A DNA stretch of 64,000 nucleotides, taken from NCBI GenBank assembly GCA_025738555.1, contig JAOVFP010000012.1:620001-684000 (forward strand), given 5' to 3'. Made by a program: the position numbers and the translations under genes. Source of the DNA: Cyathus striatus. Its lineage: Eukaryota; Basidiomycota; Agaricomycetes; Agaricales; Nidulariaceae. Below the pieces are notes generated by a model, which saw nothing but the letters and a program-made list of their open reading frames with translations, searched no databases and was not told the origin of the DNA. Of the stretch, positions 10,654 to 22,785 are shown piece by piece; position 1 is the first letter of the stretch; each line of letters opens with the position of its first letter.

Positions 10654-12888
10654 CAATGAACTTCCTGGCGCGCGCAAGCCAATACCATCTCACTATTTTC
10701 GGTCGTTCACTGTTGCTCCTAGGTTCTGAGTAGGCTATCTCATACACTGAAACCCGGAAATGTACAATTATATCTCCTCCAGAGTCCTTGTGAACGCAAT
10801 ATTATGGGCAGTCGCCGCAGTTCTCTTTGGGCGTAATAGAGATACGCGTCAAGTACTCTCGTTGGCATTCCTTGCTTGGGTAACTCACGTTCTCCACGAG
10901 CGAAATTAACTCATGTTCACCCTTCCTTCCCCAGACACTAGGTCTCCGACACGGTATGTTCTCTAAATGGAGCCATCCCTGGAGCCACCTTCCAATGCAA
11001 TTTCCTCTTTCCAAATAGCCCTCGATGCGGACCACATCAGGTAAAACACATGTCCGTCCTTTTCGTCCTCGTCTTTCGAGCATCACTCTAACTTCTTCGC
11101 TTCAAGGTTCAGTCTCAACGATCAACTTTCTCTAACACCTTCCTTGCGGTTCAAAGTGCAATCGACAACGCAACCCGCGGCTTGATCAACCTCGGCCAGT
11201 TGCCCGTCACATGTGGACTCTTTTTCTCCCTGGGGCACAGCTCAATTGTGATTGCCGTGGTACGTCCTACTTCTGTCATTCTTCAACCCCTAACTCACCA
11301 TACATTTCTCCATTTTGCTCCTCCCTTACTAACTTCAAGACAATTGCTATCGCCATCTCCACGGACGTGTACAACAGAATCGGTGGAGTATCCGATGTTG
11401 GTGGGATCGTAGGTGATGATCCCTTCCTTCATCCTCCATTCTATTCTTTCTCTGTCTTCTGATTCAAATTCACATTGCCCACCTAGGCGCTTCCGTCAGC
11501 GGTTCCTTCCTGTTCATCGTAGGATTCGCAAATACAATCATTCTCTGGAAGATCATTAAGCGGCGCAGACGCGTGAGTTTATTCGCTACTTCGTCCGTAT
11601 CGCACTTGCTAAATCCTAATGTTCTACACTTACCATCGTGTCCATCATACCTTCTGCTTCTGTCCCTCTCACTTTTTTGACACACCCCGCCTACGCCTAT
11701 TCATGCTTCTACCCGCGCGCTTTCCTTTCACCTAACTTATCACCTTCCCTTTCTACTTTCTTCCTCTACCCCTTCGTATCGTAACCAGGACAAAAAACGA
11801 GCCACACAAATTGGCAACGGCGAAATCTCCACAGAAAATGAAGTACCCCCAAATCCAAAACACAACCATATGCTCATGATGCGTATTCTTGGACCTATCA
11901 TCACCTTTGTGAATATTCCATGGAAGGTGCGTTTCCTGTCACGTTTGTAACATATTTGGCTTGGTGATACTTAGGATTCTGATAGATGTATCCTGTCGGG
12001 GTTTTGTTTGGCTTTGGTAAGATAAATTAAGATAAATTAATTTATCATTACCTTGATAGTGAACTAGGTAAACTAATGTAGTTTATAGGTTTCGACACTG
12101 CGTCCTCGGTAGCGCTCATTGCCATCTCCGCCATAGCCAAAAAAGGTCCTGATGGCGGTTCGATTCCGGCCTCGTATATTGTCATCTTACCTGTACGCCT
12201 TTAAGCATCTTAGTGCCTTGACGACTAATGAGCAACTGCAGTTCTTGTTCACAGCAGGGATGTCAATGATCGACTCTGCCGACTCCGTGCTAATGCTATA
12301 CTCCTATGCCGGATTCCCAGAGCACACGTGGAGAATATTCGAGTTGCGCCCAATTCCCATTCTAGCTGCAACACCCCAGGACACCGAAGAAAAGACTCCT
12401 TCCGGTGATATTAAAAATGCGGAATCACAAGAAACCGAGAAAGATAAGGGCAGCGGAAATGGCACAGCTTCCATATCCACCTTAGCTCAATCTCGTATCG
12501 AGCGCGAAGCGAGGGTGAAGCTGAATGTGATGTCGGGACTGAGCATCGTGTTGACATTGATGAGCATCTTGGTCGCATTCAGCATTTCGTTGATCACAAT
12601 AATGAGCCTCATAGGCGAAAATTGTTCTCGATGTGTTGCATCTGCAGAGGCGGAGGATGGAGGCGGACTGGCGGGAAGGTGGTGGAGAGGGTGGGCTAAT
12701 GTTCGTTTTTTTACCATGCCTTAGTGGATTACTGTAACGCTAACGATGTATGTTAGGCTGGTGAGCAATCTGGGTATATAGGCGCCGCTATTGTGGGTGG
12801 GTTTTTAGCTATTGTGATCTCTTGGTATGGTGGACGATGGGTTTTAAGAATGAAGAAAAAGCGGGAACCAGATTCTGAAGAAGTATGA
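10654..12888 (+). CDS. NiCoT-family nickel/cobalt permease
   Basis: The gene is finely divided: short exons read MNFLARASQYHLTIFGRS, then AILWAVAAVLFGRNRDTRQ, LGLRHALDADHIS, AIDNATRGLINLG and LFFSLGHSSIVIAV, each bounded by good GT/AG sites. The HALDADHI motif (HX4DH) in a membrane helix is the hallmark of NiCoT transporters and is needed for metal uptake; the second signature appears as GFGFDTASSVALIA. Further helices include ITFVNIPWKMYPVGVLFG and GAAIVGGFLAIVISWYGG near the end. A large hydrophilic loop (TPSGDIKNAESQE) lies between late helices, as in fungal members. The protein should import Ni2+ or Co2+ across the plasma membrane, supplying for example urease. The exact splice of the first intron (donor near 10721, tandem acceptor near 10785) is uncertain; MYNYISS at 10755 is an alternative start. 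Confidence 0.88.
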
Positions 12889-13114
12889 TATTAAAGAGAG
12901 ACGAAATATTTTCCACAGATGTACAAATGTTAACTAGTATCCTCATCAACTTGAAGATATCGAAGCAAGATGATTGCAATAAAACGATGCCACCGAGTAT
13001 CGCAGTATATCCGTCATAAGTTTATAAAATATACAAAAACTGCACAAATTAGAAACATATATACAAAGTACAAGTCCCATGTGTCATGCGAAACTGAAAT
13101 ACGTTCCGTAGTAC

Positions 13115-14379
13115 CTACGTACTTGCCACTTGTTCTTCACACCATTTCCATAGCTCTTCTGCAAGCTTGGGGTCACGGCCAATTTCAGTGGCTTTCCCAA
13201 CGCGTGCCCATGGAATGAGATACTGCATCACCATCACAGAGCGTGAATAAAAACTCTACTAGCAGCTAATGAAACCCTACCTCGCCATTCAGATTTGCCG
13301 CTTCAGGTGATGTACCCGCATAAAGCTGTGTTAGAGCACCATACGGTGCGGGGTAAAGCATCGGTTGCTAGATATCAAGTCTTAATACACACAAAAAGGC
13401 AAGTTAGGGATTGCTCTTACAATCATAACGTTCTCGAAGAAGTTCAAGTTGCGTTGTAGATCAGACTTCAGGTTTCCAGGGTTGCAAGAAGTGGAGACAA
13501 TCCCTTGGTCGCCATATCTACGTGCAAGTTCATTTGCGAAGAGAACATTTCCCAGTTTGCTCTGACCATATAGGTCCCATCCTATTTTCCTCCTTCGTGC
13601 GGCTGAATCCTTCAGTGTATTGAAGTCGATACCGTAGCTCAACTCATGGCCGGAAGAAGAGGTCGTAACAACACGTACTTTCCCATCTAGACTGGATTTG
13701 GCCGTAGAAAGGAGAGTTGGGAGAAGGAGTTTGGTGAAATAGAAGTGGCCAAGGACATTTGTGCCGAATTGAAGATCGTAGTTTTGAGCAGTGAGTAAGT
13801 CGATGGGAGCCCTCATAACACCACTATATCAAGCCAGTTAGCATAGATCACAAACCTACTAAGCGAATACATACGCATTGTTAAACAAAATGTGAAGTTC
13901 CTTTTCCTTGCTAGAGAGTTAAGCCGTTAGGGAGCACAGAGGTAGACAGTTGAATATAACTCACCTTTGGAACTCATCCGCTGCTTTCTTAATGGAAGCC
14001 AGGTCTGCAAGGTCCAACTTCAAGAAAATACCTTCCTTTCCTGTCTGTTCCTTCAATTCTTTAATGGCTTGTTCAGCTTTCTCTTGGCTTCTGGCAGCAA
14101 CATAAACCTTTGCATTGTGAAGAAGCAGTGCCTGTCGCCGTGGTCAGTCGTCACATCTACGAATTATCACAAAGGACTCAGCTCACCTTCGCTGTTTCTT
14201 TTCCAACACCTGCCGTTTAAACAAGCTATAAGCACGTGTAGAGCGAAGCTATCTATACGCTCACCAGTGTTTGCACCTGTGACAATGACGACCTTCCCTG
14301 TCAAGTCAGGAATGCTATCAACAGTAAATGTGGGCTTCGGCGGGAACGCCTGGCTGAGCAAAGAATACATAAGTCCCAT
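13115..14379 (-). CDS. Short-chain dehydrogenase/reductase, intact copy
   Basis: Exons joined over several introns of 50-70 nt give a classical SDR of about 310 residues, starting [16 protein letters not shown] and ending [14 protein letters not shown]. The Rossmann nucleotide site is [13 protein letters not shown] near residues 25-38, followed by the strand with VYVAARS, the LHILFNNAG motif, and the catalytic Tyr-Lys pair in [17 protein letters not shown]. The fold and length match the retinol-dehydrogenase-like or WW-oxidoreductase-like SDRs that are abundant in fungi; substrate unknown. No signal peptide is obvious. It is the left member of a same-strand cluster of three related genes; the other two (15345-16310 and 16632-17990) are broken. 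Its reading frame is uninterrupted in every exon. Confidence 0.88.
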
Positions 14380-14758
14380 TTTGTACTAGCTGGGTGGAGT
14401 GAAGAGGAAGTGGTGTGACTAGATATCGACTTTCCCAGACTGTAGATACTTAAATACGTAGCAGGCCCGGTGACGCGTTCAGTGGCCGCGGGTGGCATAA
14501 TCCAGGAACGCATCATGCCGCGAAGTGTTGGACGCGTGAGCTCACGGCCTTCACAGTTTCACATTGGTACTACTTACTACATATACCATATGATAAATAT
14601 GTACAGCTGTACTAAAACAGAAAATGGTCCTCAAATAGTTAGATAACGAGAGGCACATCACGAAACATCTAGACACTGGTAATTTATAGCTCCGCCCGGG
14701 GGAATGAGATACTAAAAGCAAACTAAAAGAATGTTTCATTGCAAATTACGAAGAGAGA

Positions 14759-14884
14759 TTACAGCAGTTTGCAAAAAGGTTGGCACTCGCGCGCGTGAAC
14801 AAAATGTAAACATCCGTAATTATTAATATGATCGAGCTAAGTACTTGCCGTTTTGGGCCGAACGCTCTGGTTGAGACTCATTCC
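14759..14884 (+). repeat. Left terminal inverted repeat
   Basis: Matches the reverse complement of 15219-15344 with only scattered mismatches and one-base gaps over about 125 bp, including the internal GCACTCGCGCGCGTGAAC block. Confidence 0.85.
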
Positions 14885-15218
14885 GCCCAAATACTTATTC
14901 CTGCTACTCTCTAACCAACTTCGCTCCCCTGGCTAATCTCTAACATACGTAATCAACACATAATATGGGTTACCTCGCCATATCAAGCAGTGTCAAATGG
15001 GCTGCAATAAATAAGTATCTTGAATATGTTCATTGTTGGCCGATTGCGGCAGTGTGTGACAACATAAGTATCATGGCCAAATCATGGCCATAAGAAAAGT
15101 TAGATGCAGATGTTTCAAATGTTTTAAAGCGCATAGCGCTTAGATGGAATGTATGCCTGGATAATAATATATAGATGGGAGGGGTACAACAGTATAAAAA
15201 CGCGAGGTGAACCAAGAT

Positions 15219-15344
15219 GGAATGAGTCTCAACTAGAGCGTTCGGCCAAAAACGGCAGGTACTTAGCTCGATCACATTATTAATTATGAATGTTTACATT
15301 TTGTTCACGCGCGCGAGTGCCAACCTTTTTGCAAACTGCTGTAA
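15219..15344 (-). repeat. Right terminal inverted repeat
   Basis: Reverse complement partner of 14759-14884. The repeat starts at GGAATGAGTCTCAA and runs to the outer CTGCTGTAA end. Confidence 0.85.
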
Positions 15345-16310
15345 GCAGTGCTTTTACAATCATCACATTCTCAAGGCCATTTACATTTCGCTATAGATCA
15401 GACTTCAGGTTTTCAAGGTTGCAAGCGGTAGATCATACGAGCCTTTGATCTCCATATCTGCGTACAAACTCATTGGCGATGAGGCCATTTTCTAATTCGC
15501 TGACTGTACACATTTATTGGGTTCTGCTTCGTCCTTCAGTGCTGGCGTATCACAATGTTCAACTCGTGGGCTGACGAGGAGGTAGTATAGTAACTACGCG
15601 AACATTTCTGTCCAGCAGGAATTTACAATAGCAAGAAGAGTTGGGAGAAGGAGTTTGGTGAGATAGAAGTGGCCTGGTGTCGAATTGAAGATCGTACTTC
15701 TGAGCGGTAAGCGGGTCAATGAGGGGTTTCATAACACCACTAATATCAAGTGAGTTCGCATAATGTTCAAGAGCCTACATGAGTAAATTTCTTCGCACGC
15801 GTTGTTAAATAGAATATGAAGTTCCTTACTACAATTTCCTGCTACAAAGGAATGAGCTCCAAATTCTGCGGACAGTCGATTGAAACATACTACCTTTGGA
15901 ACCCCTCTACTGATTTTCTGACAGAAACTACGTCGCCAAGGTCCAATTTCAAGAATATAACCTCCTTTCCTGTCTGCTCCTTCCACTCCACAATGGCTTG
16001 TTCAGCCTTTCTTGACTATTAGCAGCAGCAATGTAAACTTTTGCGATGCAAATGAGAAGTGCCTAAAATTAACGAATTAACCTCAGCGCATGTACTGCGA
16101 TAAAAATGACCATTCCTCATTTTAGCCGTTTCTTTACCGCCACCTACTGTTCGGAATAGCCATGAGCGCGCGTAACATGACTAGGACTCGTGAAACAACA
16201 ACCACCTGTATTTGCGCCTGTGATGATGACAATCTTCTCCGTCAGGTCTGGAATGTCTTCAATTGTCAAAGCAGGCTTTGGCAGGAAGTTTGACTGAGGA
16301 TAGAATATAA
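15345..16310 (-). pseudogene. Decayed SDR copy, truncated at the inverted-repeat element
   Basis: Fragments in different frames match the intact dehydrogenase: LPKPALTIEDIPDLTEKIV with IITGANTG at the N-terminus, ELHILFNNA in the middle, and DNA at 15350-15420 closely resembling the intact copy's exon around the RNLNFFENV region. The frames between are broken by stops and shifts (for example no open frame carries the Tyr-Lys catalytic segment near 15480-15600), and the C-terminal LIPWARVG exon is absent. The left edge is the outer end of the inverted-repeat element. It lies on the same strand and in the same order as its paralogues, so it is a decayed tandem duplicate. Confidence 0.8.
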
Positions 16311-16631
16311 GCCTAAGCCTTGACAATCTTTTCATCCGTTCTGCTATATATACGCACATAGGGCATGAGCGAGTAGGAGACATGTTGCAGTAGACTATGA
16401 TTGGTGCAGTCATGAATGTTGACAGTTGGTAGAATCCATGCGTCGTGCGCGTGAACGCGCAGACTCTCGGCGCACGTCTTCAGGTCGAGTTAGACGCTGA
16501 GGAGGCGAAAGTGAAAGGCGCAGTTGAAGCGCAGCATTTCATTTACGGGGAAGACGGGCACCAGTGCTGGCAATAAAATTCATGTCTATAAATAATACTA
16601 CCATCCCATACAACGCGTCGTAATCTTTCGA

Positions 16632-17990
16632 TTAAGTGATGGTTTCAATCTGCTCGTCCAACCATTTCCAAAGCTCTTGCGTGACTTGAACATCTTTGGA
16701 GGCTGAGCTTGAGTCACCAACCCTTGCCCATGGAATTAGGTACTAAACGATAGAGTTAGACCGACTCTATCAATGAGATTAGTTTTCATTTGTCAAAAAT
16801 AAGTGATGTTCCAGCGTACAGCTGCGTAAGCGCGCCATACTCGGCGGGGTAAGTAGTCGCGTTTTCCTTCGGAAAGCTAGCCGCACGTTAAATCCAAAAC
16901 GGTAAGGAGATCTACAAAATTACTTACAAATATAAATCTCATAATAGGTGATAGATTTCGCTGAACTTCGGTTACTATATTTCCGGGGTGTAGCGAAATT
17001 GAAACAATTCCTTCGGGTCCATATCGACGGGCGAGAGCAGGCGAGTTCATCTGAGTACATGATCGTCGCCTGGAAAGAATAAGGGTCACGTAGTCAATGC
17101 AATAAGCAGGACAGACCAACCAATTTACTTTGGGAGTACATATTCTGCTGTCATTTTTCTTCGTGCTGGGCCATCCTTGAATGTGTTAAAATAAAGGTGG
17201 TCAATAAGAATGTGACCAATCGAGGCTGTTTGGATGATGCGTGCTTTTCGCTCTGGAGTAAATTTAGCTGTCGAAGTTAGCAAAGGCAGGAGAAGTTTCG
17301 TCAGGTAGTAATGCCCTGGATATCCGGTCATATCAGTAAAGATACTGATTGATGAATGAGAGGATGTTGATTCACCAATTGTATTCGTGCCAAAAGTAAG
17401 GTCATATCCTTGTGCTGTTAACTCATCCATAGGAGGAAGCCAGACACCACTAAAAATTTCAATCACGCGATTCTGCGAAAAAAAGTTGGGCAACATACCC
17501 ATTGTTAAGTAGGACGTGAAGTTGATTTTCAAGTCTGGTGAATACTAAACAATCGATGATAAAATGCTTCAAGCTATGAAATGAAATTACCTCTCAGATT
17601 CTTCTTCTGCTGCTTTAATAGATCGTAAGTCCGCCAAATCCAGTATAAGGGGGTGGATATTCCCCCCGCAGTCTTTCAAGTTCTGGATAGCTTTTTTGAT
17701 CCTATCTTCATTGCGACCTCAATGTAAACAGTAACATTATGCTTCAGTAATGCCTTATCGGAAGCAGCAAAAGGTCAACGGGCAACTCTTTTAGAGGAAA
17801 CCGATAACTCACCCGCGCGGTTTCCTTCCCAAGTCCTAAAAGGAGGTAAGATAAATGTGCACGTATCGACAATTTACCCCTAACCTATATTTCCTCCTGT
17901 CACCAGCATAGCCTTTCCTGTGAGATCAGGAACACCACCAACACTAACTTTGGAAGCGGGAGGAAATATATCGCGAATGAACGAAATAAT
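16632..17990 (-). pseudogene. Third SDR copy, probably inactive
   Basis: Most of an SDR can be assembled on the minus strand: FPPASKVSVGGVPDLTGKA with MLVTGGNIG, then GLGKETAR, NLKDCGGNIHPLILDLADL, GYDLTFGTNTI, GHYYLTKLLLPLLTSTAK, RRYGPEGIVSISLHPGN, and the end [10 protein letters not shown] ... ELWKWLDEQIETIT. Splice sites are still recognisable. Two defects break it: near 17710-17722 one base is missing before the RNEDRIKKAIQ helix, and near 17030-17046 about ten extra bases (a partial copy of CTCGCC) shift the frame in the NELARRYG segment. The glycine motif is also altered (TGGNIG for TGANTG). A plausible start codon is not evident. It could still be expressed if these are sequence errors, hence moderate confidence in pseudogene status. 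Confidence 0.65.
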
Positions 17991-18408
17991 ATCTATACAC
18001 ACTACCGGGGGAGAATACTAGGAGAAATTGTGTTGGACATCCGGGTGGGATGCATCATTGTATATCCTGACGGCAAAACACGTTTTCAGTGCCGGTATAT
18101 GTTCAGTTAAGTATGCGGACATACCTTACGAAGTAGCGACTAAGTACAAACTTACATTTTTTGCGCTTTCTAATAACGAATCTTCTATTCATATAATGCA
18201 TGACTTTGCACCCATCTAGCTTACCACAGCCAATGATGGATCAACTACTCAGTTTTCCTAGGTCGTACAAAGGTTCTTAACGGTAAATTTCGAGCATAAA
18301 TTTAGCCTAACTTGCCGCCTAAGTCAAGGCTTTATCTCAGGAGCTGTTGTTGACAATAAAGTTGTGGCGCCGCCAATCATACCATGGCCTGTGCGTGGGA
18401 AGATTTGT

Positions 18409-18414
18409 CACGTG
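18409..18414. promoter_or_regulatory. CACGTG palindrome upstream of the zf-C3H1 gene
   Basis: The TGTCACGTGAA context lies about 200 bp before the start codon at 18618. Same hexamer and similar spacing as at TIF32 and the AAGAB-like gene. Confidence 0.3.
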
Positions 18415-18617
18415 AATAGCAAAAGACCATTCAATCGTCGATTTCACAGCAGCGTCAGTTGCGTACTTATTCTCTTGCACTTCCTTTTATCTTACCGCCA
18501 CCGTCCCACCTTCTTGCACAAGATAAACGCTATTCCGGCCTATTGATTTTGTATATCTTAACGATTTTTATACTCAAACTGGCAATCTCATACATCGGTG
18601 GTATTTCTTCGACGGAT

Positions 18618-21600
18618 ATGCCTACCCCTCGGTCTTCAAGTGTAGCAGTGGACGATCCAGCGTCTTCCCTGAGGGCAGCGGCTCTTCTGACTCTGAAATC
18701 TAAGCGGAAAAGAGCTGTTGTCGAAACAGCACCCCCTCCTTCTACAAGACCTCCTCCTGTTGAGGATACCCTTCAGCTGGATTACGGGCATGAAGAAACT
18801 CCTTCGAACGTGCCTCCTTCTCCTTCACATTCTGGCTCCAATGAAATATTGAATGAATTGCATCCCACAAACGACATCGAGGAAGGACAGATACGTGAAG
18901 AGGGGGAAATCAGCGATGAAGATGAAGCATCAGCTTCTCCCTCAAAGCCTCCACCATCTCCTGAATATTTTCACGCTGGACCTTCCGATGCTCATGCATC
19001 TCCTGAAAAGCAATTGCCTGCCCGACCTTCGCCACCTGCCGCAGGCTCGCCTCGTTTTCCTGCCCTTCTGGAGAGAATCACCGACCCTCCTCAATATATT
19101 CCCATGGACGAAGACCAACCGATGAACGCAGAGGACAGTGCTATGCAAGAATATTCCCCTGTGGATGATATACCCCTTCTTGTTGACCTTGATCATGTTA
19201 GGCCGGGTATACCATGTTCGTGCAATACTTTTTTATATAACAATTATTCTTCTCACGGTTTAGTTGCAGTGAAATTAGAGGAATATAATGTTGCAAAGGA
19301 TATTATTCTGGATCTTCTGGGTTGGGGCGTGGAACCTGAATATCTGATTGACTGTGGACTAACACGTCAAATCGTTTACTATGTTTTTGCCGAGCTTAAT
19401 CTTGAACTGCCGCACAATCTTGACACCAGTGACCTTGTTCCGTTTACGCCTGAAGTGGCAACAGTCATACTCACTCGCCAGATGCCCACTGTACACGAAA
19501 AACCATCTAGCGGACAAAGCTTGCTGACAAGATTAAATCTGGGGTCTCATATACCCAGATTAGTTACCCCTCCACCAGACAGCATGGAAGGTGTCCAGTC
19601 TCCTGGAACAAATGAACTTCTTGACATTGAGCGACAACGACGTCAGGAGCTTCTAGCGAGGAAAGCTGCTCAGGCCTCTCGCAAGGCAAAACAAGTGGCC
19701 CCGCCTGTAGAAGATACTTCATCTGTCGCCTCTTCAGCCGGCATATCTCCGTCTGAACCTTCCAAAGATCAAGATATGGAGACGACACCTGTGGCGAGCG
19801 AAGCTGTTGAGGATTTCTTAAAGAGTATTGCTACGCCGGTCGAGCCGCCTTTCAAGCCAACATCCATCACAACGTTAAAAGTCAAGGAAAACGGTATGGA
19901 TTTAGACGAGATACCAGGTCTTGGCAGCTTGTCGAGATCCTCTTCTCAAGCAGATGTAACAGGTAATGCACCAGCTTACACTGATCAAATCGTAGTATCA
20001 CCTTCCGCTATACATCCACCGGTATCTGTGGAGTCGGCCAATTCGATTTTCAGCCCTATTGCTCAGGATGCTACGATAGCTGCAAATTCTTTCGCTACTC
20101 AACGCCGGGGTACCAAAAGACCTGTTGCTTCTGATTTTGTTGACCTTGATCCATCTCAACGTGTTGGACCGAATGGTAATAGACTCCTCGACGTGCCCTC
20201 TCGTCCAGGTACTGGAGCTAATTTCTCGTCGGTTTCAATGAAGCGATGTGTTATCGATCTAAGCGATAGTGAAGGTGAGCAAGATCGGTCTGCAGCTATA
20301 CCTATGAAGCGTGCACGAAGCAAAGGCTATGTGTCACCACCTCGAAAACTACGGAACGAAACTCCTTCTGGTTCTGGATGGAATACACCATCTGTGGTTC
20401 CTACTAGTTCAGCTGCCCCTGGTGGACAATCTGTTTTGGAACTTAAGATCAAGCAAATGAAGGAGGAAATAGCGCGCAGGGAGCAGGAGATGAAACGTGC
20501 AATCGTGAGTATAGGCTTATTTCGTTCCGTGTTCCGGTAGCTTAAATTACCACATTACAGGCTTCAAGGCCCGTCTCTACTGCTGGTAGCAGTAATACTA
20601 CGTCAATTGGAGCTTCTGCACCGACAGTTGTGGTTGTTAAGCAGGAAGAAGATGATTCACTCACTTCGACCGCAATGCAGACAGATGATATTGAGATCAA
20701 CGCACAATCGAGTGGTGAGTAGACCCTGATATCCCATCTGCATCCGCGAAGTCTCGTGAGGGTTTCTTGTTCATCCATTGATCTAATGAAGGGACAGGAG
20801 ATTTGGCGACAATTCGCAATTGCCTTTATCTTCGTTCTTTCCGCGATTGTTGACACACTGTACTGACATCATTGGTTTTCCAGAAGCACAATCACTCGAC
20901 CCTTCGATTGTACCTTTAGCAATGTCCGAAAATCCATCCACCAATGTATCCGCAACTGGTACACCTTCCATTGGTTGTCTATCCTTCCGTTTATCCGTTC
21001 AACCGCCAACTGACCATCATGATCAGCTGAAAATGATTCACGTCGTGGTAGCGCCTCTTGGCCCGTTAGCAGCCCATCACCAACAACACAAGATCAAGGC
21101 GAGTATATTTATCGTTCCTGCTCGCGTTCACGTGGTTGCGGCTCCTTTCTCCCTCACTAACATTATTGTTTCTCCCTTCTCTTTCATTGCGGTTTGTGCT
21201 ATTTCTGCACTTTTGATCTGGACCCTTCCACGACTCTTTTCTGCGACTCTTCTTCGTGGCCTCGTGTTTCAAATGCTTATTGTTTTCGCGGACGCTGCTC
21301 TCACGCACACTGTCAACTGAACGTGTCGTTGTTTGGCATTTCGTCCTGTCCATGCGTACGTTTCGATACTTCTCTTGCTTCCCGTGACTTCTTCATCCCT
21401 CTACCCCTGGTGATTCTCGGTTATCAAATTTCCTCTTTCCAATTCCCCTTTCTGATTCAACTTTCCTGTTTTGCCTTTACTTTGCCCTCGCCAACCTATT
21501 ATGGCAATATCCAGACTCAGAAGGTGAAGGATTACATGGACAAGCGGCAAGGATTCTTTCATTTGTATGCCGCAAGGCGCAGACTTCTTGCTAAACATTC

Positions 21601-22785
21601 CTGACATTTCTTTTTTTGCTTCTCCCCCTGTTGCCATATTCTTGTTTAACTCGGTGTTTTCATGCTTTTTCTTCCGTTTTTGTGATATTTTATAGGGATC
21701 TGTGACTTCGAGTAGTAACGAGGAAAGGCAACAGGTACAGCAATCACTCGAACCCGAGACAAGTCAACAAGTCGACGTTGACCAGGAAATGTCTACGTCG
21801 GCAGAGGTGCGTCTTGCGAGTTCGTTTTCTTCCACTTCTCCCGGGTGGGGGTTAACCTCCCACCTTGTCTGTTTTATTGGGTAACTGACGATTGGGTTTT
21901 GTTTGCTTTTTGCGTTTGCATTTTATAGGTCCCACAGATTACATCAGCCCTCCCAAAGCAAGACGGAAGACATGCCCCATCGCCAGCCTTGTCATGTGAA
22001 ACTGAAAATTTGTTTACGACCTACGCATCTCCGTTTGAGTGGTACCCTCTCTTACACTCTCACTCACGCACCGTCTCAGGTCAACTTACACCTGTTGAGC
22101 AAACCTCGAGTTCTTCCTCTTCTAACTCCGTGTCCAATGCTCCTGTATTTCCCGCTTCTTTGTCTTCTGCTGTCTTTCCTGTTTCGTCTGTATATCCTTC
22201 CTCGCTTTCTCATCCTTCCATACCTACAAGTAGTAGTAGCAGTAGCAGTGGTAGTAGTAGTAATTTCCCCCTTCCGAACCTAAAACCTCTGAAACTAACT
22301 GCAGCAGCCAAACTGCTGGATCCGTGCAAGCGGATATGTCAATACGAAGTACCAGGAGGAGGGGTGTGCCGTGATGCAGGGTGCAAAGACTTACATTTGA
22401 GTAGAACGCTGGGTCCCTCCACTGGTGGTGTAAGTGGGATTGGCGGATTTGAGCCGAATGGTGCGTGATAACTGTTTGCCTTCATATTGGAATTGGCTGA
22501 TGCATTGTGTTTGTATTTTGTCGTGCTATCGTGCCGTGTGCTTTCAACCTATGCCCCACGTCGCTGTTGTGCCGCCGATTCATCGTTACAGATCAAGATG
22601 CAGCGGAATACCTTTTCAACACGCTGCCGGCTGACTGGCTTTCCGGGCATGGTATTTCTTCGTCGAAGATACTAACAGCACTGCAAGAAGTACGCCTCAA
22701 AAATATGCCAATAGCCTTCGAGGAACGTGTAGCGCAGGCATTGTGCGCCCTCGGACCGCCGCCTTTACCACCACCAACTACTTAA
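18618..22785 (+). CDS. zf-C3H1 protein, Red1/ZFC3H1-like RNA surveillance factor
   Basis: A long first exon (18618 to about 20502) starts MPTPRSSSVAVDDPASSL and encodes a Pro/Ser-rich disordered region with acidic blocks (EEGQIREEGEISDEDEA). It ends in a coiled coil (LELKIKQMKEEIARREQEM). Several smaller exons follow, including a Ser-repeat encoded by AGT/AGC triplets at about 22229-22262. The C-terminal part carries the putative zinc finger ICQYEVPGGGVCRDAGCKD followed by LHLSRT, a C-x8-C-x3/4-C-x3-H pattern. The end is reached at 22785 after PPPLPPPTT. This domain order (disordered N-terminus, coiled coil, single zf-C3H1) matches S. pombe Red1 and human ZFC3H1, which bridge the Mtl1/MTR4 helicase to the nuclear exosome. 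That function is inferred. The middle exons between 20880 and 22000 are the least certain. An in-frame upstream extension from 18459 is hydrophobic and probably not used. Confidence 0.72.

Larger units (their letters stand above)
14759..15344. mobile_element. Non-autonomous inverted-repeat element (MITE-like)
   Basis: A 586-bp segment is bounded by two long inverted repeats, each about 125 bp and roughly 90 percent identical, beginning TACAGCAGTTTGCAAAAAGG. Reading outward, both ends finish ...CTGCTG next to TA, consistent with a TA target duplication as made by Tc1/mariner-like transposases. The 330-bp core has no convincing reading frame, so the element would depend on a transposase elsewhere. 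It abuts the decayed SDR copy exactly where that gene's last exon should continue, and the last exon is missing on the far side. Confidence 0.75.

Noticed and set aside
18459..18617. In-frame upstream extension of the zf-C3H1 protein with a hydrophobic segment
   Set aside because: It would place a membrane segment before a nuclear-type disordered protein; MPTPRSS is the more natural start. The extension is likely 5' leader.
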